Assembly: GCA_012521315.1 (NCBI GenBank)
Contig: JAAYMP010000163.1
Coordinates: forward strand, 1 to 44,672
From: Bacillota bacterium
GTDB taxonomy: Bacteria; Bacillota; UBA4882; UBA10575
DNA: 44,672 nucleotides
Direction of reading: 5' to 3'
Shown in pieces: positions 34,109 to 41,929 of this stretch (positions are counted from its first letter, which is position 1; every line of letters starts with the position of its first letter). A program made the translations under genes and the position numbers. The notes below the pieces were generated by a model. The model had not been told where the DNA came from. It ran no database searches and worked only from the letters and a program-made list of their open reading frames with translations.

Positions 34109-34139
34109 TTTCCAAAAGAACGGTAGAGAAACATATAAT
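34109..34139 (+). promoter_or_regulatory. Possible promoter of the glucosaminidase gene
   Basis: A perfect TATAAT (34134-34139) is present about 58 bp before the start; the best -35 is TTTCCA at 34109 with a 19-bp spacer, so only the -10 is convincing. Confidence 0.35.
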
Positions 34140-34196
34140 TATAACGGTAAAAGGAGGGAGGGCAACGAGGTAAAGAAAGAACAAGGAGGGAAAGGT

Positions 34197-34670
34197 ATGA
34201 CACCGGAAAAGTTTGTTGCTCTGTTAAAGCCCTATGCGAAAACGATCCATGCGGTCTTCGGCATCCACTGGCGGGCGATCCTTGCCCAGGCGGCCCTGGA
34301 GACCGGGTGGTTAAGAAAACCCGTCATCGACCTGGAAACCGGCCGCCACTCCTACAACCTTTTTAACATTAAAGGGGAAGGCCCAGCCGGTAGTGTCAAG
34401 GCCTATGATGAACAATATATTAACGGACGGCCGGTCAAAAGGGTCTTTCCTTTCCGCGCTTACCACAATTATGAAGAGTCTTTTGAGGATTATGCCCGGT
34501 TAATTGCGGGGAACCCCCGCTACCGGGAGGCCATGGCCGTGGCGGAGGACCCGGAGGCCTTTGTCTGGCGGATCCAACAGGCCGGGTACGCCGAAGATCC
34601 CAGTTACGCTCAGAAACTGATCCAAATCATGCGGAAATACATCCCTGATGAGGAAGAACCGGATGATTAG
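34197..34670 (+). CDS. Small GH73-type glucosaminidase without signal peptide
   Basis: 157 residues consisting almost only of a mannosyl-glycoprotein endo-beta-N-acetylglucosaminidase (GH73, FlgJ-like) domain. The likely catalytic Glu35 lies in ILAQAALETGWL; SYNLFNIKGEG and FRAYHNYEESFEDYARLI are the following family motifs. It would cut GlcNAc-MurNAc links in peptidoglycan, but there is no signal peptide, membrane helix or wall-binding repeat, so its route out of the cell is unclear. The ORF track fuses 70 codons of non-coding DNA, including a terminator, to the front; ATG 34197 follows AAGGAGG at seven bases. It stands alone between a terminator and the convergent degV gene; the 183-bp gap after it holds nothing I recognise. 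Confidence 0.85.
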   Translation: MTPEKFVALLKPYAKTIHAVFGIHWRAILAQAALETGWLRKPVIDLETGRHSYNLFNIKGEGPAGSVKAYDEQYINGRPVKRVFPFRAYHNYEESFEDYARLIAGNPRYREAMAVAEDPEAFVWRIQQAGYAEDPSYAQKLIQIMRKYIPDEEEPDD

Positions 34671-34853
34671 GCCATCGCCCACGCTGGCAACCGCTAAGAC
34701 ACTCACGCTGGATACATTAATTTCTCAAAGCGAATAATTCGAAACTAAGTGAATGACAGCGTCAAAAACCGACAGCAACCGGTCGTTCGCAGCGGTGCCG
34801 CCCACATAATTTACGGGAATTGGAACCGCGGGAAGCGGCAGAATAGTATTTTT

Positions 34854-35720
34854 TTAAGGAGAACAGAAGGTTTTATTGGCAAAGAAAACACCAACGCCTC
34901 CGATGCCAATGTGGACCCCGAGGACACCCCCGATCAAATCAATGATAAAGCGGTCAAAGCCGAATCTTTCTTCAATCATGGCTTTAAGTTGTAAGGCGGT
35001 TTCCAGATCATCGGCATGGGCGATGCCGATGATCTGGGATTTAACTTTTGCGCACCGCGCTTCCATGACCGCTAGGATTTTTTCAAGGGCTCGCTTTTTG
35101 CCCCGGACTAACTGTAAAAGCGCGATCCGCCCGTTCTCCACGTGGAGGACGGGTTTTATATTGAGGATATTCCCGATCAAACGGCCGGTCCGGCTGAGCC
35201 GTCCGCCGCGATAAAGGGCGTCTAAATTATCGACGGTAAAGATGTGTTCCATATGGGCGGTTTGGTTGGTGATAAACTGAACAATCTCTTTTTTATCAAT
35301 GCCCGCTTGCGCCATCTCGGCCGCTCGCAGAACGACCAGTCCGGTCGCGAGGGCTCCGCCTCCACTGTCGATAATGTCGAGGTCAAAGTCGGGGAAACGC
35401 TGTTTGACCTCTTCCGCTATTAAGAGGCTGGTCTGGTAAGTGCCGGACATTGCACCAGAAAAAGCAATATAAATGCAGCGGTTGCCTTTCTGCGCGTGGT
35501 TGAGGAAGGACTCTTTCATGATCGTCGGGTTGACCTGAGCAGTGGTGGGGGCATGTCCTTCCTTCATCGCTTGGTAAATCTGTTGGGTCGAAATGGTGAT
35601 GCCATCTAAATAATGGGTGTCGTTGAGTAGGATCGAAAAGGGAAAGACCTCAATCGGGAACTCTTCGGTATAATTTTCCGGTAAAGCACAAGCGCTGTCC
35701 GTAATAATAATCGTCTTCAT
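34854..35720 (-). CDS. DegV family fatty-acid-binding protein
   Basis: 288 residues of the DegV/FakB fold. The lipid-binding signatures are ITDSACALP at the N-terminus, PTTAQVNPT, and FSGAMSGTYQTS, whose Ser/Thr residues hold the carboxylate of a fatty acid. FakB-type members present fatty acids to the kinase FakA for phosphorylation and phospholipid synthesis; no fakA is in the window, so this exact role is inferred. ATG 35720 has AAAGGAG eight bases upstream. It is a single gene on the lagging strand, between the glucosaminidase and metN. Confidence 0.9.
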   Translation of the reverse strand: MKTIIITDSACALPENYTEEFPIEVFPFSILLNDTHYLDGITISTQQIYQAMKEGHAPTTAQVNPTIMKESFLNHAQKGNRCIYIAFSGAMSGTYQTSLLIAEEVKQRFPDFDLDIIDSGGGALATGLVVLRAAEMAQAGIDKKEIVQFITNQTAHMEHIFTVDNLDALYRGGRLSRTGRLIGNILNIKPVLHVENGRIALLQLVRGKKRALEKILAVMEARCAKVKSQIIGIAHADDLETALQLKAMIEERFGFDRFIIDLIGGVLGVHIGIGGVGVFFANKTFCSP

Positions 35721-35865
35721 CTACGTAACTCCTTTGCTTCCAGTTAATCTAAAGCTATCATACCTCTAATGATTATTCAAATCTTTAGTTCGCAGATCTT
35801 TTGTTATTTGGACGAGTCTGGATAAAGCTGGCCTTAGGGGAAGAATGGATTTAAGATCGATTTTA

Positions 35866-35894
35866 TTGACAGTGCTAACCTAATAAGGTAAAAT
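35866..35894 (+). promoter_or_regulatory. Promoter of metN-metI-metQ
   Basis: TTGACA, 17-bp spacer, TAAAAT: one mismatch from the sigma-A consensus. The expected start near 35901 leaves a leader of about 100 nt before metN, too short for a SAM-I riboswitch, and no S-box or T-box motif is seen. Confidence 0.8.
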
Positions 35895-35935
35895 AAACTT
35901 TAACTTCTATGTATAGTTATTCTTTTTCCCACATA

Positions 35936-35952
35936 CCCCCTTGACCAGGGGG
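35936..35952 (+). promoter_or_regulatory. Leader hairpin upstream of metN
   Basis: CCCCC-TTGACCA-GGGGG, followed by CTATTTTC, forms a strong short hairpin in the leader. The CCCCTT of its 5' arm can instead pair with AAGGGG (35987-35992) in the metN ribosome binding site, so the two structures are mutually exclusive. This could be a weak attenuator or a translational switch. Confidence 0.45.
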
Positions 35953-36001
35953 CTATTTTCAAAAATGGACGAGGTGGCCGCAGCCGAAGGGGAGGTCCCA
36001 A

Positions 36002-37060
36002 ATGTCAACAGTAATGATCGAACTCGAAAAGGTGACGAAGATTTACGGACAGGGCGATAAACGCGTTGTTGCTTTAGCGGATGTCAGTTTGCAGATCAAA
36101 AAGGGCGAGATCTTTGGGATTATCGGGTTGAGCGGAGCGGGGAAGAGTACCTTAATCCGCTGTATCAATAAATTGGAAGAACCGCAAGCCGGAACCATCC
36201 GGTTGGCCGGACAAGAGATCACAAATTTACAGGGGAAAGAACTGCGGGCGGCCCGGCGTAAAATCGGGATGATCTTTCAACACTTCAATCTCCTTTCTTC
36301 CCGGACGGTCTTTCGCAATGTGGCTTTTCCGCTGGAGATCAGTGGGGTTAAACCGAAAGAACGGGAAGAAAGGGTCCGTTCCTTGCTTGACCTCGTCGGG
36401 CTTGCTGATAAAATAAATGCCTACCCGTCAGAGCTTAGTGGCGGACAAAAGCAGCGGGTTGGGATCGCGCGGGCCTTGGCGAGTAATCCCGAAGTCCTCC
36501 TCTGTGATGAGGCGACCTCCGCTTTGGATCCGGACACGACCAAATCCATCTTACGGCTGCTCCAGGATGTCAACCGCCGTTTTGGTTTGACCATTGTTCT
36601 TATTACGCACCAGATGGAAGTCATCAAAGAGATCTGCGATACGGTTGCCGTTATTGATGACGGTCGCATTGTGGAACAGGGATCGGTGGTTGAGCTGTTC
36701 GCCCGCCCCCGGTCGGCGGCGGCCCGGCGGTTTATGAAGGGGGTTTTGCATACCGAGATTCCCCCCGAGATTCAAGAACGGATGTCAGCCGAAGGCCCGC
36801 GCCAGCAGCACGGAAAGACCGTGCGGATCTCTTTTATTGGCGGCATGGCGGGCCAACCGATCATCTCGTCGGTGATCCGCCGGTTTCAGGTGGATGTTAA
36901 TATTCTCTATGCGAACCTGGATTTTATTAAAAACATGCCCTTTGGCTCACTGATCGTGGAAATAACTGGCGACGAGGCCAATGTGGCAAGGGCGCTTGCC
37001 GATCTGACGGCGCAGGGGTTAAAATTGGAGGTGCTTGCAGGTGTGGGCCCAGATTCTTAA
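36002..37060 (+). CDS. metN: Methionine ABC transporter ATP-binding protein
   Basis: 352 residues. The ABC domain has Walker A GLSGAGKST, signature LSGGQKQR, Walker B VLLCDEATSALDP and the switch histidine in VLITHQ. The C-terminal ~90 residues (VRISFIGGMAGQPIISSVIR onward) form the NIL domain, which binds methionine inside the cell and shuts the transporter when methionine is plentiful. ATG 36002 follows GGGGAGG at six bases. It overlaps metI by 20 bases. With MetI and MetQ it forms the MetNIQ D/L-methionine importer. Confidence 0.95.
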   Translation: MSTVMIELEKVTKIYGQGDKRVVALADVSLQIKKGEIFGIIGLSGAGKSTLIRCINKLEEPQAGTIRLAGQEITNLQGKELRAARRKIGMIFQHFNLLSSRTVFRNVAFPLEISGVKPKEREERVRSLLDLVGLADKINAYPSELSGGQKQRVGIARALASNPEVLLCDEATSALDPDTTKSILRLLQDVNRRFGLTIVLITHQMEVIKEICDTVAVIDDGRIVEQGSVVELFARPRSAAARRFMKGVLHTEIPPEIQERMSAEGPRQQHGKTVRISFIGGMAGQPIISSVIRRFQVDVNILYANLDFIKNMPFGSLIVEITGDEANVARALADLTAQGLKLEVLAGVGPDS

Positions 37061-37682
37061 CGCAACCATTGAGACTGTATACATGGTAGGGGTCGCTTTA
37101 GTCCTTTCCGCCCTCTTTGGCATCCCCCTCGGGATTTTGCTGGTGATCACCGGACCGCGGCACATTAAACCGCTGCCCGTTATCCACCGGTCCCTTTCGG
37201 TTGTGATTAACGTAGGCCGGTCTTTACCCTTTATTATTTTGTTGGTGGCGATTATCCCCTTCACCCGCTGGCTGGTGGGGACCTCCATTGGCACCACCGG
37301 TGCGATTGTTCCGCTGACGGTCAGCGCGATCCCGTTCATGGCCCGTGTTGTCGAGACGGCCCTTTTGGAGGTGGACTGGGGTGTGATCGAGGCGGCCCAA
37401 GCCATGGGGGCCTCAACGCAGCAGATCATCACGAAGGTCCTGATCCCGGAGGCCATTCCCGGCCTCGTCTTGGGGGTGACGATGGTGGCGGTCAGCTTGA
37501 TTAGTTACTCGGCCATGGCCGGGGCGGTGGGCGGCGGCGGCCTGGGGGACTTGGCGATTCGTTATGGTTATCAGCGTTTCCGGGGCGATATCATGCTCAT
37601 TACCGTTTTGGTCCTGGTGGCGATGGTGCAAAGCATCCAATCGTTCGGCGGCTGGTTGGCCAGCCGGTTAAACCATCGCTGA
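37041..37682 (+). CDS. metI: Methionine ABC transporter permease
   Basis: 213 residues with five predicted membrane helices and the EAA coupling loop EAAQAMGASTQQIITKVLIPEAIPG that docks on MetN. The family ending AGAVGGGGLGDLAIRYGYQRF is present. The ORF track starts at TTG 37035, only three bases after the GGAGG, so GTG 37041 (MWAQILNATIETVYMV), nine bases after it, is preferred. It overlaps the metN 3' end and precedes metQ by 48 bp. Confidence 0.95.
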   Translation: MWAQILNATIETVYMVGVALVLSALFGIPLGILLVITGPRHIKPLPVIHRSLSVVINVGRSLPFIILLVAIIPFTRWLVGTSIGTTGAIVPLTVSAIPFMARVVETALLEVDWGVIEAAQAMGASTQQIITKVLIPEAIPGLVLGVTMVAVSLISYSAMAGAVGGGGLGDLAIRYGYQRFRGDIMLITVLVLVAMVQSIQSFGGWLASRLNHR

Positions 37683-37730
37683 CCAAACCAATTGAATTAG
37701 AATTAAAAAAATAAACGGAGGTGGATTTTC

Positions 37731-38525
37731 ATGGGTAAAAAAGGGTCTTTGGTCAGCTTGTTTTTACTGCTTGTACTCTTGGTCGGCCAAACGTTAACGG
37801 CCCAGACGGTCGAATTGAAAGTGGGCGCATCCCCCACGCCCCATGCGGAGATTCTGGAGGTTGTGAAACCGATGTTGGCGGCGGAAGGAATTCAACTGCG
37901 GATTATCGAGTTTCAAGATTATGTCCAGCCCAATCTGGCCCTGGCCGAAGGGGAACTCGACGCCAACTTCTTCCAGCATGTTCCCTATCTTGAACAGTTT
38001 AGCGAGGATCACCGTTTGGACCTGACTTATATTGCGAAGGTGCACGTCGAACCGATGGGCGTCTATTCCAAAAAAATAACCAAGCTGGAACGGTTGCGGA
38101 ACCGCGCGGTGGTGGCAGTGCCGAATGATCCGACCAACTGCGGGCGGGCCTTGATGCTCCTTCAACAAGCGAAGTTGATTGAACTTAAAGCCGGCGTTGG
38201 GTTGCTTGCCACCGAGTTTGACATTGTGAAGAACCCCAAAAACATACAGGTCAGAGCCTTGGAAGCTGCCCAGTTGCCGCGGGTTCTCCCCGAGGTTGAT
38301 CTGGCGGTGATCAATACCAACTATGCGCTGCCGGCCGGCTTGGTACCAACCCGGGATGCCCTGTTTATTGAAGGCGCGGAGTCACCTTACGCCAATGTTC
38401 TGGCCGTGCGGACGGCGGACCGGGATAATCCGGCCCTGCAAAAGCTGGCCTGGGCGTTGAACAGCCCGGAGGTCAAGGCTTATCTCCTTGAGAATTACAG
38501 CGGAGACATTGTGCCAGCCTTCTAA
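37731..38525 (+). CDS. metQ: Methionine-binding protein of the NlpA/MetQ family
   Basis: 264 residues. After a signal peptide (MGKKGSLVSLFLLLVLLVGQ) the mature protein has the MetQ motifs KVGASPTPHAEIL, EFQDYVQPNLALAEGELDANFFQHVPYL and VPNDPTNCGRAL. The usual MetQ is a lipoprotein, but here the signal region has no cysteine at all and ends in a signal-peptidase-I-like TLTAQT site, so the protein should be released rather than lipid-anchored. ATG 37731 has GGAGG upstream. A bidirectional terminator follows. Confidence 0.94.
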   Translation: MGKKGSLVSLFLLLVLLVGQTLTAQTVELKVGASPTPHAEILEVVKPMLAAEGIQLRIIEFQDYVQPNLALAEGELDANFFQHVPYLEQFSEDHRLDLTYIAKVHVEPMGVYSKKITKLERLRNRAVVAVPNDPTNCGRALMLLQQAKLIELKAGVGLLATEFDIVKNPKNIQVRALEAAQLPRVLPEVDLAVINTNYALPAGLVPTRDALFIEGAESPYANVLAVRTADRDNPALQKLAWALNSPEVKAYLLENYSGDIVPAF

Positions 38526-38570
38526 AGCTGATCAAAGAGGAAGTGACCGGTAATTCTATTTGTTGATCTT

Positions 38571-38598
38571 AAAAACCCCTTACGCCAAGGGGTTTTTT
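38571..38598. terminator. Bidirectional terminator between metQ and the HAD gene
   Basis: AAAAACCCCT-TACGCCA-AGGGGTTTTTT: a 5-bp GC stem with A and T tracts on either side, able to stop both the met operon and the convergent HAD gene. Confidence 0.9.
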
Positions 38599-38606
38599 GT
38601 TTTGGT

Positions 38607-39332
38607 TCACTTTTTGGCCGGCGGGGGCCCAAGGGCCGCGAGGATTCGGGGCAGCTCGGCCAGGCGGCAGGTGTAGTCGGGCTTAATGGTGGTTTTTCCC
38701 CCCCTGATCAACCGGTCGGTGACTAAACAAGTCTTCATCCCCAGACAGGCCGCGACCATATCTTCTTCCTCATCATTACCGATCATCATACACTCTACGG
38801 CCTGGGCCTCAAGGAGGGCCAGGACCTCCCGGTAGTAATTGGGATTGGGTTTGCAAAAATGCATCTTCTCCATGGAGGTGACCAACCGGTAAGGGAGATC
38901 ATGGCAGTTGATCCAGGATAAGCGTTCCATAATTGCATGGCCGGGGAAGACCGGATTGGTGGCGATGGTAATGCTGAACCCTTGCGCCAGGGCGGAGGTC
39001 AAAATGGTCCGGACCGGGCCGGCTGGCGGCAGGTGGTCGCCAAGCGCGCGGTACTCATGGGTGTAAAAATCCCGGAAGATTGGTTCCAGAAAAGCGCGGG
39101 ACAGGCCGATCCGGGCCGGGAAGTCCTGCCAAAAGACTTCTTCATTGGTTAGGGCCGGATCATTGTTCCGAACCATCGCCATGGTGCTGGCCAACAGTTT
39201 TTCTTGAAAGACTGGCGGGGCAATGGTGGCGGTAAACCGGGCGCTGAGGGCGGAAAGATAATCCCGGAAGAAAAAGTCCAGGTCGATAGGGAGAAGTGTT
39301 CCGTCCAGATCAAAGAGGAGGTGTTTGATCAT
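38607..39332 (-). CDS. HAD-superfamily hydrolase
   Basis: 241 residues with all four HAD motifs: LFDLDGTLLP (nucleophile Asp), ITIATNP (motif II Thr), KPNPNYY (motif III Lys) and IGNDEEEDM (motif IV acids). A helical cap domain lies between motifs I and II, as in phosphoglycolate-phosphatase-like members. The substrate cannot be deduced. The ORF track starts 17 codons early; ATG 39332 (MIKHLLFDLDG) has AAGGA five bases upstream. It is monocistronic, on the lagging strand, and ends 8 bp from the terminator it shares with metQ. Confidence 0.92.
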   Translation of the reverse strand: MIKHLLFDLDGTLLPIDLDFFFRDYLSALSARFTATIAPPVFQEKLLASTMAMVRNNDPALTNEEVFWQDFPARIGLSRAFLEPIFRDFYTHEYRALGDHLPPAGPVRTILTSALAQGFSITIATNPVFPGHAIMERLSWINCHDLPYRLVTSMEKMHFCKPNPNYYREVLALLEAQAVECMMIGNDEEEDMVAACLGMKTCLVTDRLIRGGKTTIKPDYTCRLAELPRILAALGPPPAKK

Positions 39333-39448
39333 GGTAATCCTTCCTTTCTTTGTGCGGGCGGGGCTGAATAGAATTATACCCAATTGGGTCCGGGAAGTAA
39401 AGGCCGGATCCTTTTTGGGGACGCCGACTTTTATCTCCCACGGTTAGC

Positions 39449-39478
39449 TTGACAAACAAAGAACGGTAATTGTAAAAT
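39449..39478 (+). promoter_or_regulatory. Promoter of the DUF819 gene
   Basis: TTGACA (39449-39454), 18-bp spacer, TAAAAT (39473-39478), 48 bp before the GTG start. One mismatch in twelve. Confidence 0.75.
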
Positions 39479-39526
39479 CTAGTTATTGGCCTTGGCCTCA
39501 GGAAAAGAGAGAAAAGAGGCGATGTT

Positions 39527-40633
39527 GTGAAAGCGATCGAAATTATCTTTTATTTTGTAACACCGTTTATCATCACAAAGGTGGTGCGCAGTTCGAAAAG
39601 ACTGACGTTTCTCAGTCCAATTCTCCTTTGTTACCTGGTGGGGATGGTGCTTGGGAACCAAAGTTTAGTACCGGTTGACAAACAATTGGCGTTGTCTTTG
39701 GCCGAACTGGCCGTGCCGGTCGCTGTTCCATTGATCCTTTTTTCGACGGATATTAAACGTTGGTTAAGGTTGGCGCGGAAGACAGTGCTCTCCTTTGTCC
39801 TGGTGGCGATCAGTGCGGTCGCCAGTGCTGTTCTGGCCGCCCTTTTATTTTCTTGGGTTCCGGAGTACTGGAAAATATCGGGGATGCTGGTGGGGGTGTA
39901 CACGGGTGGAACCCCCAATTTGATGGCGATTGGCCTGGGCTTGCGGGTGCGGGAAGAGACGCTGATCCTGACCAACACTGCCGATGCGATCATGGGCGGC
40001 CTCTATTTCTTGTTCTTAGTAACCGGGGCCAAATGGTTGATCGGGAAGCTGCTCCAACCTTTTTCTTCCCCCTTTGCCGAACCGGCCTTCGCGGCGACGG
40101 CGGAGGAAGGGTCCAAAGTCGAACTGGGCTTTGCCGTTTTGTTATCCTTGCTCTGCGTGGGGATCAGCGTCGGGCTCTCCCTACTGCTCACCGGCGGTTT
40201 TGATGTCAGTATTATCATGTTAGTCCTCACGACCCTGGGGGTGGCCGCCTCTTTTCACCGGCGGATCCGCGGGATTAAAGGCACTTACGAAGCTGGACAA
40301 TATTTTATCCTGGTCTTTTCGTTAACCTTGGGGACCAATGTAAACTTCAAAGAGATCTTGAGTTCCACTTCGGGAATCTTTCTTTACACCGCCTTTGTCA
40401 TGACGACCGCCATCGTCATCCATTTAATCCTCGCCTGGATCTTCCGGATTGACACGGATACCATGATCATCACCTCCACCGCCGGGATCTTTGGCCCGGC
40501 CTTTATCGGACCGGTTGCCGAGCGTTTACAGAACCGCGAGGTGATCGTCCCCGGGTTAACCTGTGGTTTGGTGGGGTATGCCATCGGTAATTACTTGGGC
40601 TTTGCGGTTGCTTGGTTACTGATGCCACACTAA
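39527..40633 (+). CDS. DUF819 family integral membrane protein
   Basis: 368 residues with about ten predicted transmembrane helices. Family features are the N-terminal membrane half ending with AVPLILFSTDIKRW, the glycine-rich VGVYTGGTPNLMAIGLGL and the C-terminal mirror segment TSTAGIFGPAFIGPVAERL, suggesting two inverted repeats like many secondary transporters. Substrate and mechanism of DUF819 proteins are not established. The GTG start has a modest GGCGATG upstream. The GNAT-like gene follows after 15 bp in the same unit. Confidence 0.88.
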   Translation: MKAIEIIFYFVTPFIITKVVRSSKRLTFLSPILLCYLVGMVLGNQSLVPVDKQLALSLAELAVPVAVPLILFSTDIKRWLRLARKTVLSFVLVAISAVASAVLAALLFSWVPEYWKISGMLVGVYTGGTPNLMAIGLGLRVREETLILTNTADAIMGGLYFLFLVTGAKWLIGKLLQPFSSPFAEPAFAATAEEGSKVELGFAVLLSLLCVGISVGLSLLLTGGFDVSIIMLVLTTLGVAASFHRRIRGIKGTYEAGQYFILVFSLTLGTNVNFKEILSSTSGIFLYTAFVMTTAIVIHLILAWIFRIDTDTMIITSTAGIFGPAFIGPVAERLQNREVIVPGLTCGLVGYAIGNYLGFAVAWLLMPH

Positions 40634-40648
40634 GATGGGAGAAGGAAG

Positions 40649-41773
40649 ATGCTGCAAATAAAAGAAGTGCAAGACGTTAACGGATTGAAAAAATTTATTG
40701 CGCTGCCGTGGACGATCTATAAAAACGATCCCAACTGGGTACCGCCCCTCCGCGGGCAACAGTTCCGCACCTTACAAGGGAAGAACAACCCCTTCCTGGC
40801 CAACGGGGAGCATACTTTCTTCCTGGCCCAGGACGGGGAAGAGCGGGTGCTTGGTCGGATTCTGGTTGGCATCAACCAGAAACTAAACCGGGAAAAGAAA
40901 AAAGCCGAGGGCTATCTGAGCCTTTTTGAAGCCGTTAACGACCGGGAAGTTGCCTTTGCCTTATTTGACGCGGCCAGCCAGTGGTTGCGGGCGCGGGGCC
41001 TGACCAGTATCGTCGGGCCGGTCTCCCCGACCAACGGCGATGATAACCGGGGCATTTTAATCCAGGGGTTTGACGGACCGCCGGTGTTGATGAATTCTTA
41101 TAACCCTCCGTATTACGAAGACTTCTTTGAGGCCTATGGCTTCAGGAAAGACATGGACCTGTTCGCCTTTTATCTGGATGTGGCGAGCTTGGATACGGAA
41201 CGGTTTGACCGGGTGGTCTCTTACGCGATGCGCAAATACAAGTTTCAGATCGAGCGGTTTGACCGGACCAAACTGGAGCGGGAGATCCGGGATATCAAAC
41301 AAATCCTTGACTTGGCGATGCCCGCCTCCTGGGAGCACTTAACCCCGCCGTCGCTGGAAGAGATCCGGTCGGAATTCCAGACGCTGGTCCAGTTTATGGA
41401 TGCTGACCTGGTCTACATCGCCCGCGCCGGGACGGAACCCATCGGTTTTGTTGTTGGTTTACCCGACTTCAACCAGGTCTTGAAACGGCTGAACGGCCGC
41501 TTGTTCCCCTTTGGTTGGGTGAAATATCTCTGGTATAAACGCCGGATCACCGGGGCCCGGATCTTTATTCAGTTTGTTGTCCCGAGGTTCCGGAACAAGG
41601 CAGTGAACAGTGCAATCTATCATCGTTTAATGGTGGCCGCGCGCCGCAAAGGCTATATCTATGGGGAGGGGTCGGCCATTGCCGAGATGAACAAGGAATC
41701 CATCCGGTCGGTGGAAGGGGCCGGCGGCCGGCTCTACCGGACCTACCGGATCTACCGGAAGGAGATCAGTTAA
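40649..41773 (+). CDS. GNAT-fold protein, YghO-like
   Basis: 374 residues. The opening MLQIKEVQDVNGLKKFIALPWTIYKNDPNWVPPL and the stretch SIVGPVSPTNGDDNRGILIQGFDGPPVLMNSYNPPYY are typical of a widespread, poorly known family related to N-acetyltransferases (E. coli YghO). The C-terminal half carries GTEPIGFVVGLPDFNQ and a final acyltransferase-like segment with GEGSAIAEMNKESIR. Its substrate is unknown. ATG 40649 follows GGAGAAGGAAG. It is downstream of the DUF819 gene and ends ahead of a strong terminator. Confidence 0.85.
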   Translation: MLQIKEVQDVNGLKKFIALPWTIYKNDPNWVPPLRGQQFRTLQGKNNPFLANGEHTFFLAQDGEERVLGRILVGINQKLNREKKKAEGYLSLFEAVNDREVAFALFDAASQWLRARGLTSIVGPVSPTNGDDNRGILIQGFDGPPVLMNSYNPPYYEDFFEAYGFRKDMDLFAFYLDVASLDTERFDRVVSYAMRKYKFQIERFDRTKLEREIRDIKQILDLAMPASWEHLTPPSLEEIRSEFQTLVQFMDADLVYIARAGTEPIGFVVGLPDFNQVLKRLNGRLFPFGWVKYLWYKRRITGARIFIQFVVPRFRNKAVNSAIYHRLMVAARRKGYIYGEGSAIAEMNKESIRSVEGAGGRLYRTYRIYRKEIS

Positions 41774-41830
41774 AACAAGCAGGCTTTCAGCCTCACCTTA
41801 TTAAATAAAGAAAAATTATAAGGCCTCAGT

Positions 41831-41887
41831 AAAAGAACGCACCGCTTAGCCGGGTAGATGGCTGGCTGGTGCGTTCTTTTCTTTTTT
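41831..41887. terminator. Terminator between the GNAT-like gene and uvrA
   Basis: AAGAACGCACC and GGTGCGTTCTT arms (about 11 bp) with an inner AGCC/GGCT pair, followed on the plus strand by TTCTTTTTT. On the minus strand the tail is TTCTTTTACT, so it may also end uvrA. Confidence 0.85.
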
Positions 41888-41929
41888 CATGATGGTGGTT
41901 GGAAGGTGCCTCTTCGGGTGGCCGGCGGA

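Noticed and set aside
33987-34196. N-terminal extension of the glucosaminidase ORF
   Set aside because: This stretch contains the rlmH terminator hairpin and a poor protein sequence; the real start has its own AAGGAGG site.
35895-36001. SAM-I (S-box) or T-box riboswitch before metN
   Set aside because: The leader is only about 100 nt and none of the conserved S-box or T-box motifs can be found; only a short hairpin is present.
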